From NCBI RefSeq assembly GCF_027497255.1, contig NZ_CP114903.1, forward strand, positions 4,836,001 to 4,900,000: a stretch of DNA of 64,000 nucleotides, read 5' to 3'. A program made the translations under genes and the position numbers. This document shows, piece after piece, positions 42,464 through 49,092 of the stretch (position 1 is its first letter; the number at the start of each line of letters is the position of its first letter). Under the pieces are notes generated by a model. It searched no databases. It worked only from the letters and a program-made list of their open reading frames with translations, and was not told where the DNA came from. This DNA is from Micromonospora sp. WMMD882 (GTDB lineage Bacteria > Actinomycetota > Actinomycetes > Mycobacteriales > Micromonosporaceae).

Positions 42464-43518
42464 CCCGTACCGTCAACACGCCGCTGGTGATCGAGGTCCG
42501 GCGCGGCGCGGTGGCCGACCTGGGTCCGCTGCTGGCGGACCGGCGGATCTCCGCCGGGGGTGACGTGGCGGTGGTGGTCGGCCCCGGCCAGGGCGAGAAG
42601 ATCGCCGAGCTGTGCCGGCCCAGCCTGGGCTCGGCGGACGTGTTCACGGTTGCCGGCGGCACCATCGACGCGGCGAACGAGCTGGGTGACCGGCTGCGGT
42701 CCGGCCACTACGACGCGGTGGTCGGCATCGGCGGCGGGAAGACCATCGACACCGCGAAGTACGCCGCCACCCGGTACGGCCTGCCGATGGTGACGGTGGC
42801 GACGAGTCTCGCCAACGACGGCATCGCCTCGCCGACGGCGTCCCTGGACCACGAGGGCGGCAAGGGCTCGTACGGGGTGCACATGCCGATCGCGGTGATC
42901 GTGGATCTGGACTTCGTGGAGAACGGCCCGGACCGGCAGACCCAGGCGGGCATCGGCGACGCGGTGAGCAACATCAACGCCTGCGCCGACTGGGAGCTGG
43001 CTCACGAGGTACGCGACGAGCCGATCGACGGGTTGGCGGTGACGCTGGCCCGGACGGGGGCGGAGGCGCTGGTCAACCACCCCGGCAAGATCACCGACGA
43101 CGGTTTCCTGACCACGCTGGCGGAGGCGCTGATCCTGGGCGGCATCGCCAGCTCGGTGGCCGGCTCGACCCGCCCGGCCAGCGGCGGCGACCACGAGATC
43201 TCGCACGCCATCGACCGGCTCTTCCCGGGTACGGCGTCGCACGGCGAGCAGGTGGGGCTGGGCGCGCTGTTCTGCACGTACCTGCGGGGTGAGCCGGAGC
43301 GGTTCGGCCAGCTCGCCGCCTGCCTGCGCCGGCACGGCCTGGCCGTCGACCCGGCCGGCATCGGCCTGACCGACGAGCAGTTCGTCGAGGCGGTGCGGTA
43401 CGCGCCGCGTACCCGACCGGACCGTTACACCATCCTGGAGCACCTGGCGATGTCGGTTACCGAGACCCGGGAGCGGCTGGCAGACTACGCCGGTGCACTC
43501 CGCGACCACCTTGGCTGA
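42451..43518 (+). CDS. sn-Glycerol-1-phosphate dehydrogenase-like (iron-containing ADH / DHQ synthase fold)
   Basis: This 355-residue metal-dependent dehydrogenase has NAD(P)-binding 'VVGIGGGKTIDTAKYAATRYGLPMVTVATSLANDGIASPTASL', metal ligands in 'GGDHEISHAIDRLFPG' and 'HGEQVGLGALF' (His, Asp). This pattern, with SLANDGIASP, matches EgsA/AraM-type glycerol-1-phosphate dehydrogenases rather than ordinary alcohol dehydrogenases. Such enzymes reduce dihydroxyacetone phosphate to sn-glycerol-1-phosphate, archaeal-type stereochemistry, known in some bacteria. GTG start in the overlap. Position between nucleotidyltransferase and phosphotransferase supports lipid headgroup or teichoic-like polymer synthesis. 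Confidence 0.85.
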   Translation: MPLLARTVNTPLVIEVRRGAVADLGPLLADRRISAGGDVAVVVGPGQGEKIAELCRPSLGSADVFTVAGGTIDAANELGDRLRSGHYDAVVGIGGGKTIDTAKYAATRYGLPMVTVATSLANDGIASPTASLDHEGGKGSYGVHMPIAVIVDLDFVENGPDRQTQAGIGDAVSNINACADWELAHEVRDEPIDGLAVTLARTGAEALVNHPGKITDDGFLTTLAEALILGGIASSVAGSTRPASGGDHEISHAIDRLFPGTASHGEQVGLGALFCTYLRGEPERFGQLAACLRRHGLAVDPAGIGLTDEQFVEAVRYAPRTRPDRYTILEHLAMSVTETRERLADYAGALRDHLG

Positions 43519-44218
43519 GCCGTCCCGTCCCACCGTCGCCGACTTCCACCGGGTGAACCGGGGCGGCGGGTTGTTCAGCGAGTCGATCAGTCAGTGGTTG
43601 GGCGCGGTGTTCGCGCTGGCCGCCCAGCGGCTCGGCCTGAAGCCCACCGCGTTGACCGTCACGAACCTGGTGTTGGGGCTGGCCGCCTCGGTGACCGTGG
43701 TGGCGTCCGCCGACCGGGTGGCCGCCGGGGCCGTGCCGGCCTGGCTGGTCGGGCTGGTCGCGCTGGTCGGCTGGCAGGTCGCGTACGCGTTGGACTGCGC
43801 GGACGGTCAGCTCGCCCGGGTGACCGGGCAGGGCAGCGCGGCCGGCGCCCGGGTGGACGTGCTGTGTGACGTGGCCGCCCAGATCGCCCTGGTCACCGCC
43901 CTGGGCGCGGTGGCGGTGGCGCAGCGCCCGTCGACGCCGGTGTGGTTGGTGGCCGCGTTCGCCGGCACCTGGATGGTCAACCTGGTCACCTCGGTCATGC
44001 AGGCCGGTCCGAACGCCGCCAGCATGGTCACGTCCACGTCCCTGCCGGTACGCCTGGTGAAGCTGGTCCGCGACTACGGCGCGGTGATCTTCGTGGCGGG
44101 TCTGGTGTTGGCGTTCGTGCCGGCGCTGACGTTCTGGGTGATCGTCGCGTTCACCGTCGTCAACGGTGGTTTCCTGCTCGCCAGCATCGCCTTCTCGGCC
44201 CGCGCCTCGTTGCGCTGA
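43493..44218 (+). CDS. CDP-alcohol phosphatidyltransferase family enzyme
   Basis: This 241-residue membrane enzyme has about five to six hydrophobic segments and the CDP-OH-P-transferase motif D-x2-D-G-x2-A-R-x8-G-x3-D-x3-D: 'LDCADGQLARVTGQGSAAGARVDVLCD' spans it (about 100-127). It joins a CDP-activated group to an alcohol, or the reverse. It overlaps the upstream gene by 26 nt, so the three genes are translated together. With the upstream nucleotidyltransferase and glycerol-1-phosphate dehydrogenase it could make a glycerol-1-phosphate-linked phospholipid or phospho-polyol. The exact acceptor is unknown. Confidence 0.88.
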   Translation: MHSATTLAEPSRPTVADFHRVNRGGGLFSESISQWLGAVFALAAQRLGLKPTALTVTNLVLGLAASVTVVASADRVAAGAVPAWLVGLVALVGWQVAYALDCADGQLARVTGQGSAAGARVDVLCDVAAQIALVTALGAVAVAQRPSTPVWLVAAFAGTWMVNLVTSVMQAGPNAASMVTSTSLPVRLVKLVRDYGAVIFVAGLVLAFVPALTFWVIVAFTVVNGGFLLASIAFSARASLR

Positions 44219-44246
44219 GCCTGCCCGGGGCGACGGGAGGCGCGGG

Positions 44247-44657
44247 TCAGTTCTGGCCGGGACTCGCTACCGGCAGTCCTGCCTCCTTGGCGCATTCGAG
44301 CAGGCGCCGGTCGTAGGTGACGAACGCGACGAGTGTCGTCCCGGACTCGTTGGTCAGCACCTGCGCGGTGGCCAGGTGGATGGCGTCGAGGCTGCGCAGC
44401 GTCGGTTCGGAGAACGTGGCCGCGGTCGCACGGATCGTGCTGTCGATCTCCAGCCGGAAGAGTCGTCCGACGGCCGCCGGCACTCCGATCAGGGCTTGCG
44501 GCGCTGATCTACGCAAGGCCCTGGGCACTTCCACCTCGACGAGGGCCGAGGAGACCAGCGGCACGTCGTCGTGGCTGTTGAGCCAGTCGACAAGGTCAGC
44601 GCTGCACGCCTCCTGGCGGACCAGCTTGACGACGGCGGCGGAGTCAAGATAGATCAC
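44247..44657 (-). CDS. vapC: VapC-type PIN-domain toxin
   Basis: This 136-residue PIN-domain ribonuclease has the acidic active-site residues D5 ('MIYLDSAAVVKL'), a Glu in 'SSALVEVEVPRAL', an Asp in 'LRSLDAIHLATA' and a late 'FVTYDRRLLECA'. VapC toxins cleave tRNA or rRNA when freed. The ATG overlaps the stop of the antitoxin gene (4 nt). The motif spacing supports an intact enzyme. No signal peptide. Confidence 0.9.
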   Translation of the reverse strand: MIYLDSAAVVKLVRQEACSADLVDWLNSHDDVPLVSSALVEVEVPRALRRSAPQALIGVPAAVGRLFRLEIDSTIRATAATFSEPTLRSLDAIHLATAQVLTNESGTTLVAFVTYDRRLLECAKEAGLPVASPGQN

Positions 44658-44932
44658 CAGCGCTCCTCGTCTCGCATGGCAGCGATCGTGGCGGCAACGT
44701 CCACGTCCTCGCCACCGAGCTTCGGCGGAAGCGGAAGGGGCCCGCCGCCGGTCGGGGCGAGAGCCCGCCCGGCGGCTACCAGCCTGGCCAGCGTCGACCT
44801 GTCGTCTCCTACCGGGACGAGTCGGGCGATCGGGTGCCCACGATCGGTGATCTCGACGGTTTCACCGCCGCTCACCCGAGCCAACACCTGGCTCGTGTTC
44901 TGGTTCAACTCCCGGACACCGATGCGCTCCAT
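44654..44932 (-). CDS. vapB: Phd/YefM-type antitoxin of the VapC pair
   Basis: This 92-residue antitoxin starts 'MERIGVRELNQNTSQVLARVSGGETVEITDRGHPIARLVPV', a Phd/YefM N-terminal DNA-binding fold (Pfam PhdYeFM_antitox), with an acidic Ala/Asp-rich C-terminal toxin-binding tail ending 'VAATIAAMRDEERW'. ATG 44932 is chosen over 44938 as the conserved start. A 7-5-7 palindrome lies immediately upstream. Together with the PIN toxin it forms a VapBC-type module with a Phd-like rather than AbrB-like antitoxin. Confidence 0.88.
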   Translation of the reverse strand: MERIGVRELNQNTSQVLARVSGGETVEITDRGHPIARLVPVGDDRSTLARLVAAGRALAPTGGGPLPLPPKLGGEDVDVAATIAAMRDEERW

Positions 44933-44942
44933 GACCAAGAGT

Positions 44943-44961
44943 GTAGAACCAGATGTTCTAC
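44943..44961. promoter_or_regulatory. Operator palindrome of the VapBC module
   Basis: GTAGAAC-CAGAT-GTTCTAC is a perfect inverted repeat (7-5-7) 10 nt upstream of the antitoxin ATG. On the minus strand TACACT lies inside the region at the -10 distance, so a bound antitoxin would cover the promoter. The local DNA is AT-richer than its surroundings. The gap from here to 45203 holds no supported gene. Confidence 0.7.
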
Positions 44962-45203
44962 TTTTGCAGCTCCCCCGCCCTGGCGGAGAGTGAGGCGCCT
45001 GCCGGCCGTGACGCAGAGGATGCCAGGCTGTGAGTGACCGAACCGCCTGGTCGGCCGTGCGGGAGCACGAGGCGGAGAGATCCGCGCACGGAGACGAGAC
45101 GCAAGGTCACGGCAGTTGCGGGTTGCATACCTTCCAGGCGGTCTCCGACGGACTCCTGGCCGGTAACCGACCGGCACGCTCCGGCAACACGCACCCCTGG
45201 ATG

Positions 45204-45222
45204 CTTGTACAATTTCTTGTAC
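45204..45222. promoter_or_regulatory. YefM-type operator with TGTAC repeats
   Basis: CTTGTAC occurs twice (45204-45210 and 45216-45222) at 12-bp spacing; the first forms the palindrome TTGTACAA. TGTACA hexamers are the known recognition core of YefM-YoeB operators. The site lies 19 nt before the antitoxin ATG. Confidence 0.7.
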
Positions 45223-45241
45223 GCACGTTCGGGAGGCACTC

Positions 45242-45532
45242 ATGCGCACCGTCACCTACTCGGAAGTCAGGCAGAACCTGGCCAAGATGCTCGACCACGT
45301 CGTGGACGACGCCGAAGAAGTCGTGGTCACCCGTTCCGGCCGGGAAGCCGCCGTCATCATCTCGCTGCGCGAGTACGAGTCGCTGAAGGAGACCGCGTAT
45401 CTGATGGCCAGCCCCGCCAATGCACGCCGGCTGAACGAGGCCGTCGAAGAGTTGCGCAACGGAGGTGGGGAGATGCATGACCTGATCGATCCCGATTCCC
45501 ATGCCGGTTCAGGCGGGGCAGCGGCAGCGTGA
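45242..45532 (+). CDS. yefM: YefM-family antitoxin
   Basis: This 96-residue antitoxin has the Phd/YefM DNA-binding N-terminus ('MRTVTYSEVRQNLAKMLDHVVDDAEEVVVTRSGREAAVIISLREYESLKETAYLM') and a flexible C-terminus that binds YoeB. The Ala/Gly-rich end is longer than in E. coli YefM. ATG 45242 is preceded by GGGAGG at 6 nt. It overlaps yoeB by 4 nt. The TGTAC repeats upstream fit autorepression. Confidence 0.93.
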   Translation: MRTVTYSEVRQNLAKMLDHVVDDAEEVVVTRSGREAAVIISLREYESLKETAYLMASPANARRLNEAVEELRNGGGEMHDLIDPDSHAGSGGAAAA

Positions 45533-45783
45533 AGATCCAGTTCGCCAGCCGCGGCTGGGAGGACTACCTGGCCTGGCAACGGGATCGTCAGATGCTCAAG
45601 CGAGTGAACGCCCTGATCGAGGACATCCGGCGCAACGGACACGAGGGCATCGGCAAACCAGAGCAGCTCCGGGGCAACTGGTCAGGTTTCTGGTCGAGGC
45701 GCATCGATCAGGAGCACCGCCTGGCGTACCGGATCGTCGACGACACCGTGCAGATCGCGCAGTGCCGCTACCACCACGAGTGA
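45529..45783 (+). CDS. yoeB: YoeB/Txe-family mRNA-interferase toxin
   Basis: This 84-residue RelE-fold toxin cleaves mRNA in the ribosomal A site. The sequence 'MKIQFASRGWEDYLAWQRDRQMLKRVNALIEDIRRNG' and the basic 'WSRRIDQEHRLAYRIV' lead to the C-terminal 'QCRYHHE', where YoeB has its catalytic His and Tyr. Here the end is Tyr-His-His rather than the usual Tyr-His-Tyr, a small change at the active site. The GTG start lies in the ATGA-type overlap with yefM. Confidence 0.92.
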   Translation: MKIQFASRGWEDYLAWQRDRQMLKRVNALIEDIRRNGHEGIGKPEQLRGNWSGFWSRRIDQEHRLAYRIVDDTVQIAQCRYHHE

Positions 45784-45830
45784 CCTCGTCGACCTTCCGG
45801 TCAGCTCGGCGGTGTTCGCCGGCGGACACG

Positions 45831-45872
45831 ACGAACGGGCCGGACCCCCGTGGTGGGGTCCGGCCCGTTCGT
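45831..45872. terminator. Bidirectional hairpin terminator
   Basis: Perfect 18-bp arms (ACGAACGGGCCGGACCCC and complement) with a 6-nt loop lie between the convergent yoeB and C39-peptidase genes. Confidence 0.85.
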
Positions 45873-45887
45873 GTCTGTCGTGGGGTG

Positions 45888-46505
45888 TCAGCTGGAGTAG
45901 CCGCGGGTGGCGGTCCAGTCGGCCAGGGCCTCGGTGGTCATCCAGTACGACGCCTGGGCCGGGTTCGCCGAGTCGGCGATCTTCACGGTGTCGCCGCCGT
46001 CCCGGTAGCCGACCACGCTCAGGTAGTGGCCGCCCTCGAAGGAGTGGCTGACGCCGTCGGTGTCGGTGGCGGTGCCGGCGACGTTGGCGACCACGGCGCG
46101 GCCGTCGTCGATGGCCTTGACGATGTCCGCGCGGAACGTGTCGGTCTGCTTGTCGTCGGCCTCGGGGGTGGAGATCTCGACGGTACGGTACTTGCCGCCG
46201 GTCTCCTTGTTCAGGAAGCGGGTGATGTCGTTGGCCGAGTCGGTGCCCGCCTCGGTGGTGCCCATCTCCTTGGCCACCTGATCCTGGTCGGGGGTCTTGT
46301 CCATCGCGGTCAGCGCGTTCCGCGCGGCGGCGGGACCGCAGTAGTAGAAGTTGGGCTGCGCCTCGTAGCGGATGTTCAGCTGCCGCTCGGTGTTGCCGGG
46401 GCGCTCGGCGGGAGCGGCGAACGCGGTGGCCGGGGCGGCGACCGCGCCGCCGACGACGGCGGCGCCGGCGATGGTGAGGGCGGTCTTACGGATCAGAGCA
46501 GTCAT
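45888..46505 (-). CDS. Secreted C39-like cysteine peptidase
   Basis: This 205-residue protein has a Sec signal peptide (cleavage about AFA-AP, 30/31) and a papain-like C39 domain. The catalytic Cys is C56 ('NFYYCGPAAARNAL'), the His is in 'GGHYLSVVGYRDGG' and the Asp in 'IADSANP'. Such secreted C39-like peptidases are common in actinomycetes; their substrates are unknown. AGAGGAGA upstream fixes ATG 46505. The stretch 46506-46796 has no gene; it contains CCGGT-ATGCG-ACCGG, a small dyad on the minus strand. Confidence 0.88.
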   Translation of the reverse strand: MTALIRKTALTIAGAAVVGGAVAAPATAFAAPAERPGNTERQLNIRYEAQPNFYYCGPAAARNALTAMDKTPDQDQVAKEMGTTEAGTDSANDITRFLNKETGGKYRTVEISTPEADDKQTDTFRADIVKAIDDGRAVVANVAGTATDTDGVSHSFEGGHYLSVVGYRDGGDTVKIADSANPAQASYWMTTEALADWTATRGYSS

Positions 46506-46796
46506 GGTGGTGTCTCCTCTGGTCGGGGGTGTGCGGCGTCCCGGGGGCGGGTGGTGCCACGCGGGAGAAAAGTCCGAAGGGCCTCGGGACGGTGGGGGTG
46601 TGGTGCGGGTCCCGGGCCGTGAGGGTGGTGCAACGACGGCCAGCCGGGGCGCATTCCCCGGGGTTCCCGGGGGGCCGCCGGTCGGGCGTCGGGCCTGGTG
46701 GTGCGCTGGCCGAACCATGTACAACGCCGGGCCCCGGGCAGCCATTCCACCGGGCAGCCGGCCCCGCCGACGGGACATCCGGTCGCATACCGGACA

Positions 46797-47033
46797 TCAC
46801 GACAGTTGGGGCCCGCATAACTTCCGGGCGTCGTCCTGGCGTTCGATGTCCAGGCGCACCTCGCGGGACGGACGCCCGGCGTAGGTGACGTCGGCGATCA
46901 CCGTTACGCAGAATCGGCGTGCATGGGGCGTTCGAACGTCGCGATGGTCCGACTCGTACAACAGGTCGTACGCGGCATCGAGGTCGGTGATGGGGGCGGC
47001 TCTATGCCGCGTCCGCTCGGCCCTCGATGGCAC
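46797..47033 (-). CDS. Small hypothetical protein coupled to an RHH gene
   Basis: This 78-residue protein ('ITDLDAAYDLLYESDHRDV...CVTVIADVTYAGRPSREVRLDIERQDDARKL') overlaps the preceding ribbon-helix-helix gene by 32 nt. It is a beta-rich protein with no recognisable motif. Its arrangement suggests the toxin half of a small TA-like pair, but no RNase or kinase residues are evident. The start is not well supported. It is flagged mainly because of the coupling. Confidence 0.5.
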   Translation of the reverse strand: MPSRAERTRHRAAPITDLDAAYDLLYESDHRDVRTPHARRFCVTVIADVTYAGRPSREVRLDIERQDDARKLCGPQLS

Positions 47034-47289
47034 GCACGGTGACGTAGCTGGTCACGGCATCGCGCATGAGGTCGGATCGACGGGTGTCGGTCTGGCTGGC
47101 GAGGCGGTCGAGCTGCTCCACGAGCGGCACGGGCAGGCGGATGCTGACCAGCATCATTGGCGTACCGGGGGCGGTGGCGGACGCTGGCGCTTCGGTCATG
47201 GACCTGATGACAGGCGCCAGGCTGTCGGTGTGCTGGAACCACGCGACGACCTCGTCCTTGGTCATCCGGTCGAAGTCCGGCTCGGTCAC
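47002..47289 (-). CDS. Ribbon-helix-helix (CopG/Arc-like) regulator or antitoxin
   Basis: This 95-residue protein has an acidic helical N-terminus ('MTKDEVVAWFQHTDSLAPVIRSM') and a C-terminal RHH domain ('LVSIRLPVPLVEQLDRLASQTDTRRSDLMRDAVTSYV'). GTG 47289 is placed by GGAGGAGG about 8 nt upstream; an in-frame GTG at 47307 would add six residues. The 32-nt overlap with the following gene supports an operon. Function as an antitoxin is possible but unproven. Confidence 0.75.
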   Translation of the reverse strand: MTEPDFDRMTKDEVVAWFQHTDSLAPVIRSMTEAPASATAPGTPMMLVSIRLPVPLVEQLDRLASQTDTRRSDLMRDAVTSYVTVRAIEGRADAA

Positions 47290-47407
47290 AGGACTCGCCT
47301 CCTCCACTCGTCGAAGTCTGCGCCACCCCGGGCGCGGGCCCCGTCAGCCACGCCGCCGACGGTACGACCACCGGCAGCCGGGGCCGCCGGCCTCTGCGGC
47401 AGCCGGG

Positions 47408-47653
47408 TCAGGACTTCCGCTCGGTGACGTACGTTCCGCGCTGCGGCACGGTCATGGCCAGCCCACGCTCGCGTAGCAGACGCACCGCCGCCCGAGCGGT
47501 GCCCCGGGCGACTCCGAACTCCTGCTGAAGGTGCTTCTCGCTCGGAAGCGGGTGGAGTGGCTGGAGTTCCCCGCGCCCGATCTTCGTCGCCAGGACGTCA
47601 GCGAGCTGGACGTACAGCGGGACCGGGCTCAGGGGATTGAGCATGCCTCGCAC
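47408..47653 (-). CDS. Short GntR-type winged-helix regulator, paralog 1
   Basis: This 81-residue protein consists of the GntR winged helix only: 'VPLYVQLADVLATKIGRGELQPLHPLPSEKHLQQEFGVARGTARAAVRLLRERGLAMTV', ending 'RGTYVTERKS'. It lacks an effector domain, so it binds DNA as a small dimer. The stop and last 34 bp are shared almost identically with the GntR gene at 47848 and a remnant at 55888. The start ATG 47653 could equally be ATG 47644. It lies upstream of the small-protein operon at 48271, which it may control. Confidence 0.85.
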   Translation of the reverse strand: MRGMLNPLSPVPLYVQLADVLATKIGRGELQPLHPLPSEKHLQQEFGVARGTARAAVRLLRERGLAMTVPQRGTYVTERKS

Positions 47654-47806
47654 CTACCTCCGGAGCCGGCTCGCGGCGTGGCGTTCGTTCGCGAGCTGGC
47701 CGAGCCGTAGCTACGAACGCCGTCGTGGGCCAGTTGACCAGCATGGGCCGAGGACCCAGGCCGGCGCGCCGACGGGTCGGCGTCGGTGAGGGTGGGGGAG
47801 TCAGCG

Positions 47807-47834
47807 CCTTTGGAGCTGCCCCAAATCTGGGGCA
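47807..47834. repeat. Dispersed hairpin element, copy 2
   Basis: CCTTTGGAGC plus TGCCCCA-AATC-TGGGGCA, 13 bp downstream of the stop of the minus-strand GntR gene at 47848. A longer related stretch (47692-47834) is about 80% similar to 55730-55868 (see copy 3). Confidence 0.85.
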
Positions 47835-47847
47835 AGCAGGTGAACGC

Positions 47848-48084
47848 TCAGGACTTCCGCTCGGTGACGTACGTCCCGCGCGCCGGCATCGTCGCGACCA
47901 GTCCACGCTCCCTGAGGAGTCGGATCGCCGCGCGGACGGTGCCGCGCGAGACGCCGTACTCCTGCTCGATGTGTGCCTCGCTCGGGATGGGCTTGCGCGG
48001 CGCGAACTCCCCGGAGGTGATCCGAGCCTCCAGCAGGTCTGCGAGCTGGATGTAGAGCGCTACCGGAGACATCTCATCGACCAT
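47848..48084 (-). CDS. Short GntR-type winged-helix regulator, paralog 2
   Basis: This 78-residue GntR winged helix ('VALYIQLADLLEARITSGEFAPRKPIPSEAHIEQEYGVSRGTVRAAIRLLRERGLVATMPARGTYVTERKS') has no effector domain. It is a paralog of the 47408 protein, sharing the C-terminal RGTYVTERKS. It is divergent from the small-protein operon at 48271 across a 186-bp AT-rich intergenic region that holds a promoter and repeats. It is the most likely local repressor. Confidence 0.87.
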   Translation of the reverse strand: MVDEMSPVALYIQLADLLEARITSGEFAPRKPIPSEAHIEQEYGVSRGTVRAAIRLLRERGLVATMPARGTYVTERKS

Positions 48085-48204
48085 GTGCCGGACCTTAGGG
48101 ACGCTTACGCCAGCCCATCCGAGGGGTATCTACAGTATAAAACGGACTAGATGTAGTGAAATAATCGTAATAACATCACATACAGCATGTACAAGTTTAA
48201 TATC

Positions 48205-48259
48205 TTGCACTTCAAGTACGAGGCAGGTTACCTTCTGTAGGGGTTCGTAAACCTTCTGT
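48205..48259 (+). promoter_or_regulatory. Promoter with 21-bp spaced direct repeats
   Basis: TTGCAC (48205-48210) and TACCTT (48229-48234) form a -35/-10 pair with an 18-bp spacer. ACCTTCTGT is repeated at 48230-48238 and 48251-48259, two helical turns apart. The first copy overlaps the -10 box. It would suit repression by the divergent GntR protein. The intergenic region 48085-48270 is strikingly AT-rich for this genome. Confidence 0.6.
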
Positions 48260-48270
48260 CAGGAGGAGTC

Positions 48271-48483
48271 ATGGGGTTCTGGTCTCCGGTCAAGCGGTTC
48301 TGGCCGTTCAAGCGGCGGCGTCGCTCGACACACCTCGATCAGCTCGGGCCGGCGACGATCTATCCGGAGCAGCGCGGGGCGTACCACCTGGCGGTGGGGG
48401 TGGCCCGGGTGCCGTTATTTCCGGAGCGGCCGTTGTTGACCTTGGCGGGGGAGTTCCGGGCGGGGTTGTGGTCATGGCGGTGA
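48271..48483 (+). CDS. Small basic hypothetical protein of a coupled operon
   Basis: This 70-residue protein begins 'MGFWSPVKRFWPFKRRRRSTHLDQLGP', an amphipathic basic N-terminus that may attach to membranes or nucleic acid. AGGAGGAG 2-10 nt upstream of ATG 48271 supports it. It is the first gene of a three-gene operon and overlaps the next by 10 nt. I do not recognise the family. It is divergent from a GntR regulator. Confidence 0.75.
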   Translation: MGFWSPVKRFWPFKRRRRSTHLDQLGPATIYPEQRGAYHLAVGVARVPLFPERPLLTLAGEFRAGLWSWR

Positions 48484-48632
48484 GGCGTACGCCGTACCTG
48501 GTCCAACTCGCCTGGTACGTGCTCGAATACCACCGGCATCACCGGTGCCCGGAGTGCGCCGACGGTGATTCGTGTCCGGCGGTGCGGGTGGCGCGGAGTC
48601 GGATCACGGCGTGGCGGCGGTTCCTGCCGTGA
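48474..48632 (+). CDS. 52-residue Cys-containing protein, too short for standard gene calling
   Basis: An ORF of 52 residues, 'MAVRRTPYLVQLAWYVLEYH...', begins at ATG 48474 inside the end of the upstream gene and stops at TGA 48630-48632. It has 'CPECADGDSC' (three Cys in a metal-site-like cluster) and a basic helix 'VARSRITAWRRFL'. The downstream gene starts at GTG 48629, overlapping the stop as GTGA. The tight overlap on both sides makes it credible as a real coupled gene. No family recognised. Confidence 0.65.
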   Translation: MAVRRTPYLVQLAWYVLEYHRHHRCPECADGDSCPAVRVARSRITAWRRFLP

Positions 48633-48964
48633 CTGGTCCTCGCGTGACTGGTCCTGCTGTGCCGGGCCGGCAGTTGCGGGCCGGAGACCTGCTCCAGGTC
48701 ACCCGGGCCGCGAGCGTGCAGTTCGTGGAGCCGATGATGTTCCGGCTGATCCGGGTGCTCGTGGACCGGCCGACGTTCGACTGGTGGCTGTGGCTCGACG
48801 GCTACCAGCTCAACGAGAAGGGCGACGCGATCGCCCGACGGGAGATCTTCGTCCAGCCTGCCGGCCTGCGGAAACTCTCCGCCCCCGCGCCTACCCCTAC
48901 CCCTGCCCCCGCTCCCACGCCTCGACGCAGTGGCCGCCAACCCCTCCGCCGCTCCGGTCCCTGA
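48629..48964 (+). CDS. Hypothetical protein, third gene of the small-protein operon
   Basis: This 111-residue protein starts at GTG 48629 within the stop codon of the 52-residue gene (GTGA overlap). 'QLRAGDLLQVTRAASVQFVEPMMFRLIRVLVDRPTFDWWLWLDGYQLNEKGDAIARREIFVQP' is a well-formed small domain with beta-strand pattern and Trp-rich core. The last 25 residues are Pro/Ala-rich (low complexity). I do not recognise the family. It belongs with the two genes upstream and their GntR regulators; similar mini-operons seem to occur near GntR genes in this group. Confidence 0.7.
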   Translation: MTGPRVTGPAVPGRQLRAGDLLQVTRAASVQFVEPMMFRLIRVLVDRPTFDWWLWLDGYQLNEKGDAIARREIFVQPAGLRKLSAPAPTPTPAPAPTPRRSGRQPLRRSGP

Positions 48965-49092
48965 GCAGCTCTGCCGAGCGCGGTCCACGGCTGCTACAAC
49001 GACCCGTTCGGCCAGTCGCTTTCGGACGATCCACACCAGATTGATCAGTCACTCAGCGCTGTAGCCTGTGGACCGAGCTTGACGGCGACGCC

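Noticed and set aside
45030..45241. Possible small gene upstream of yefM
   Set aside because: Frames have no ribosome site and would overlap the YefM operator; nothing recognisable.
46773..46797. CCGGT-ATGCG-ACCGG dyad as regulator site
   Set aside because: Short arms in GC-rich DNA about 270 bp from the C39 gene start; noted in that entry but not listed as a site.
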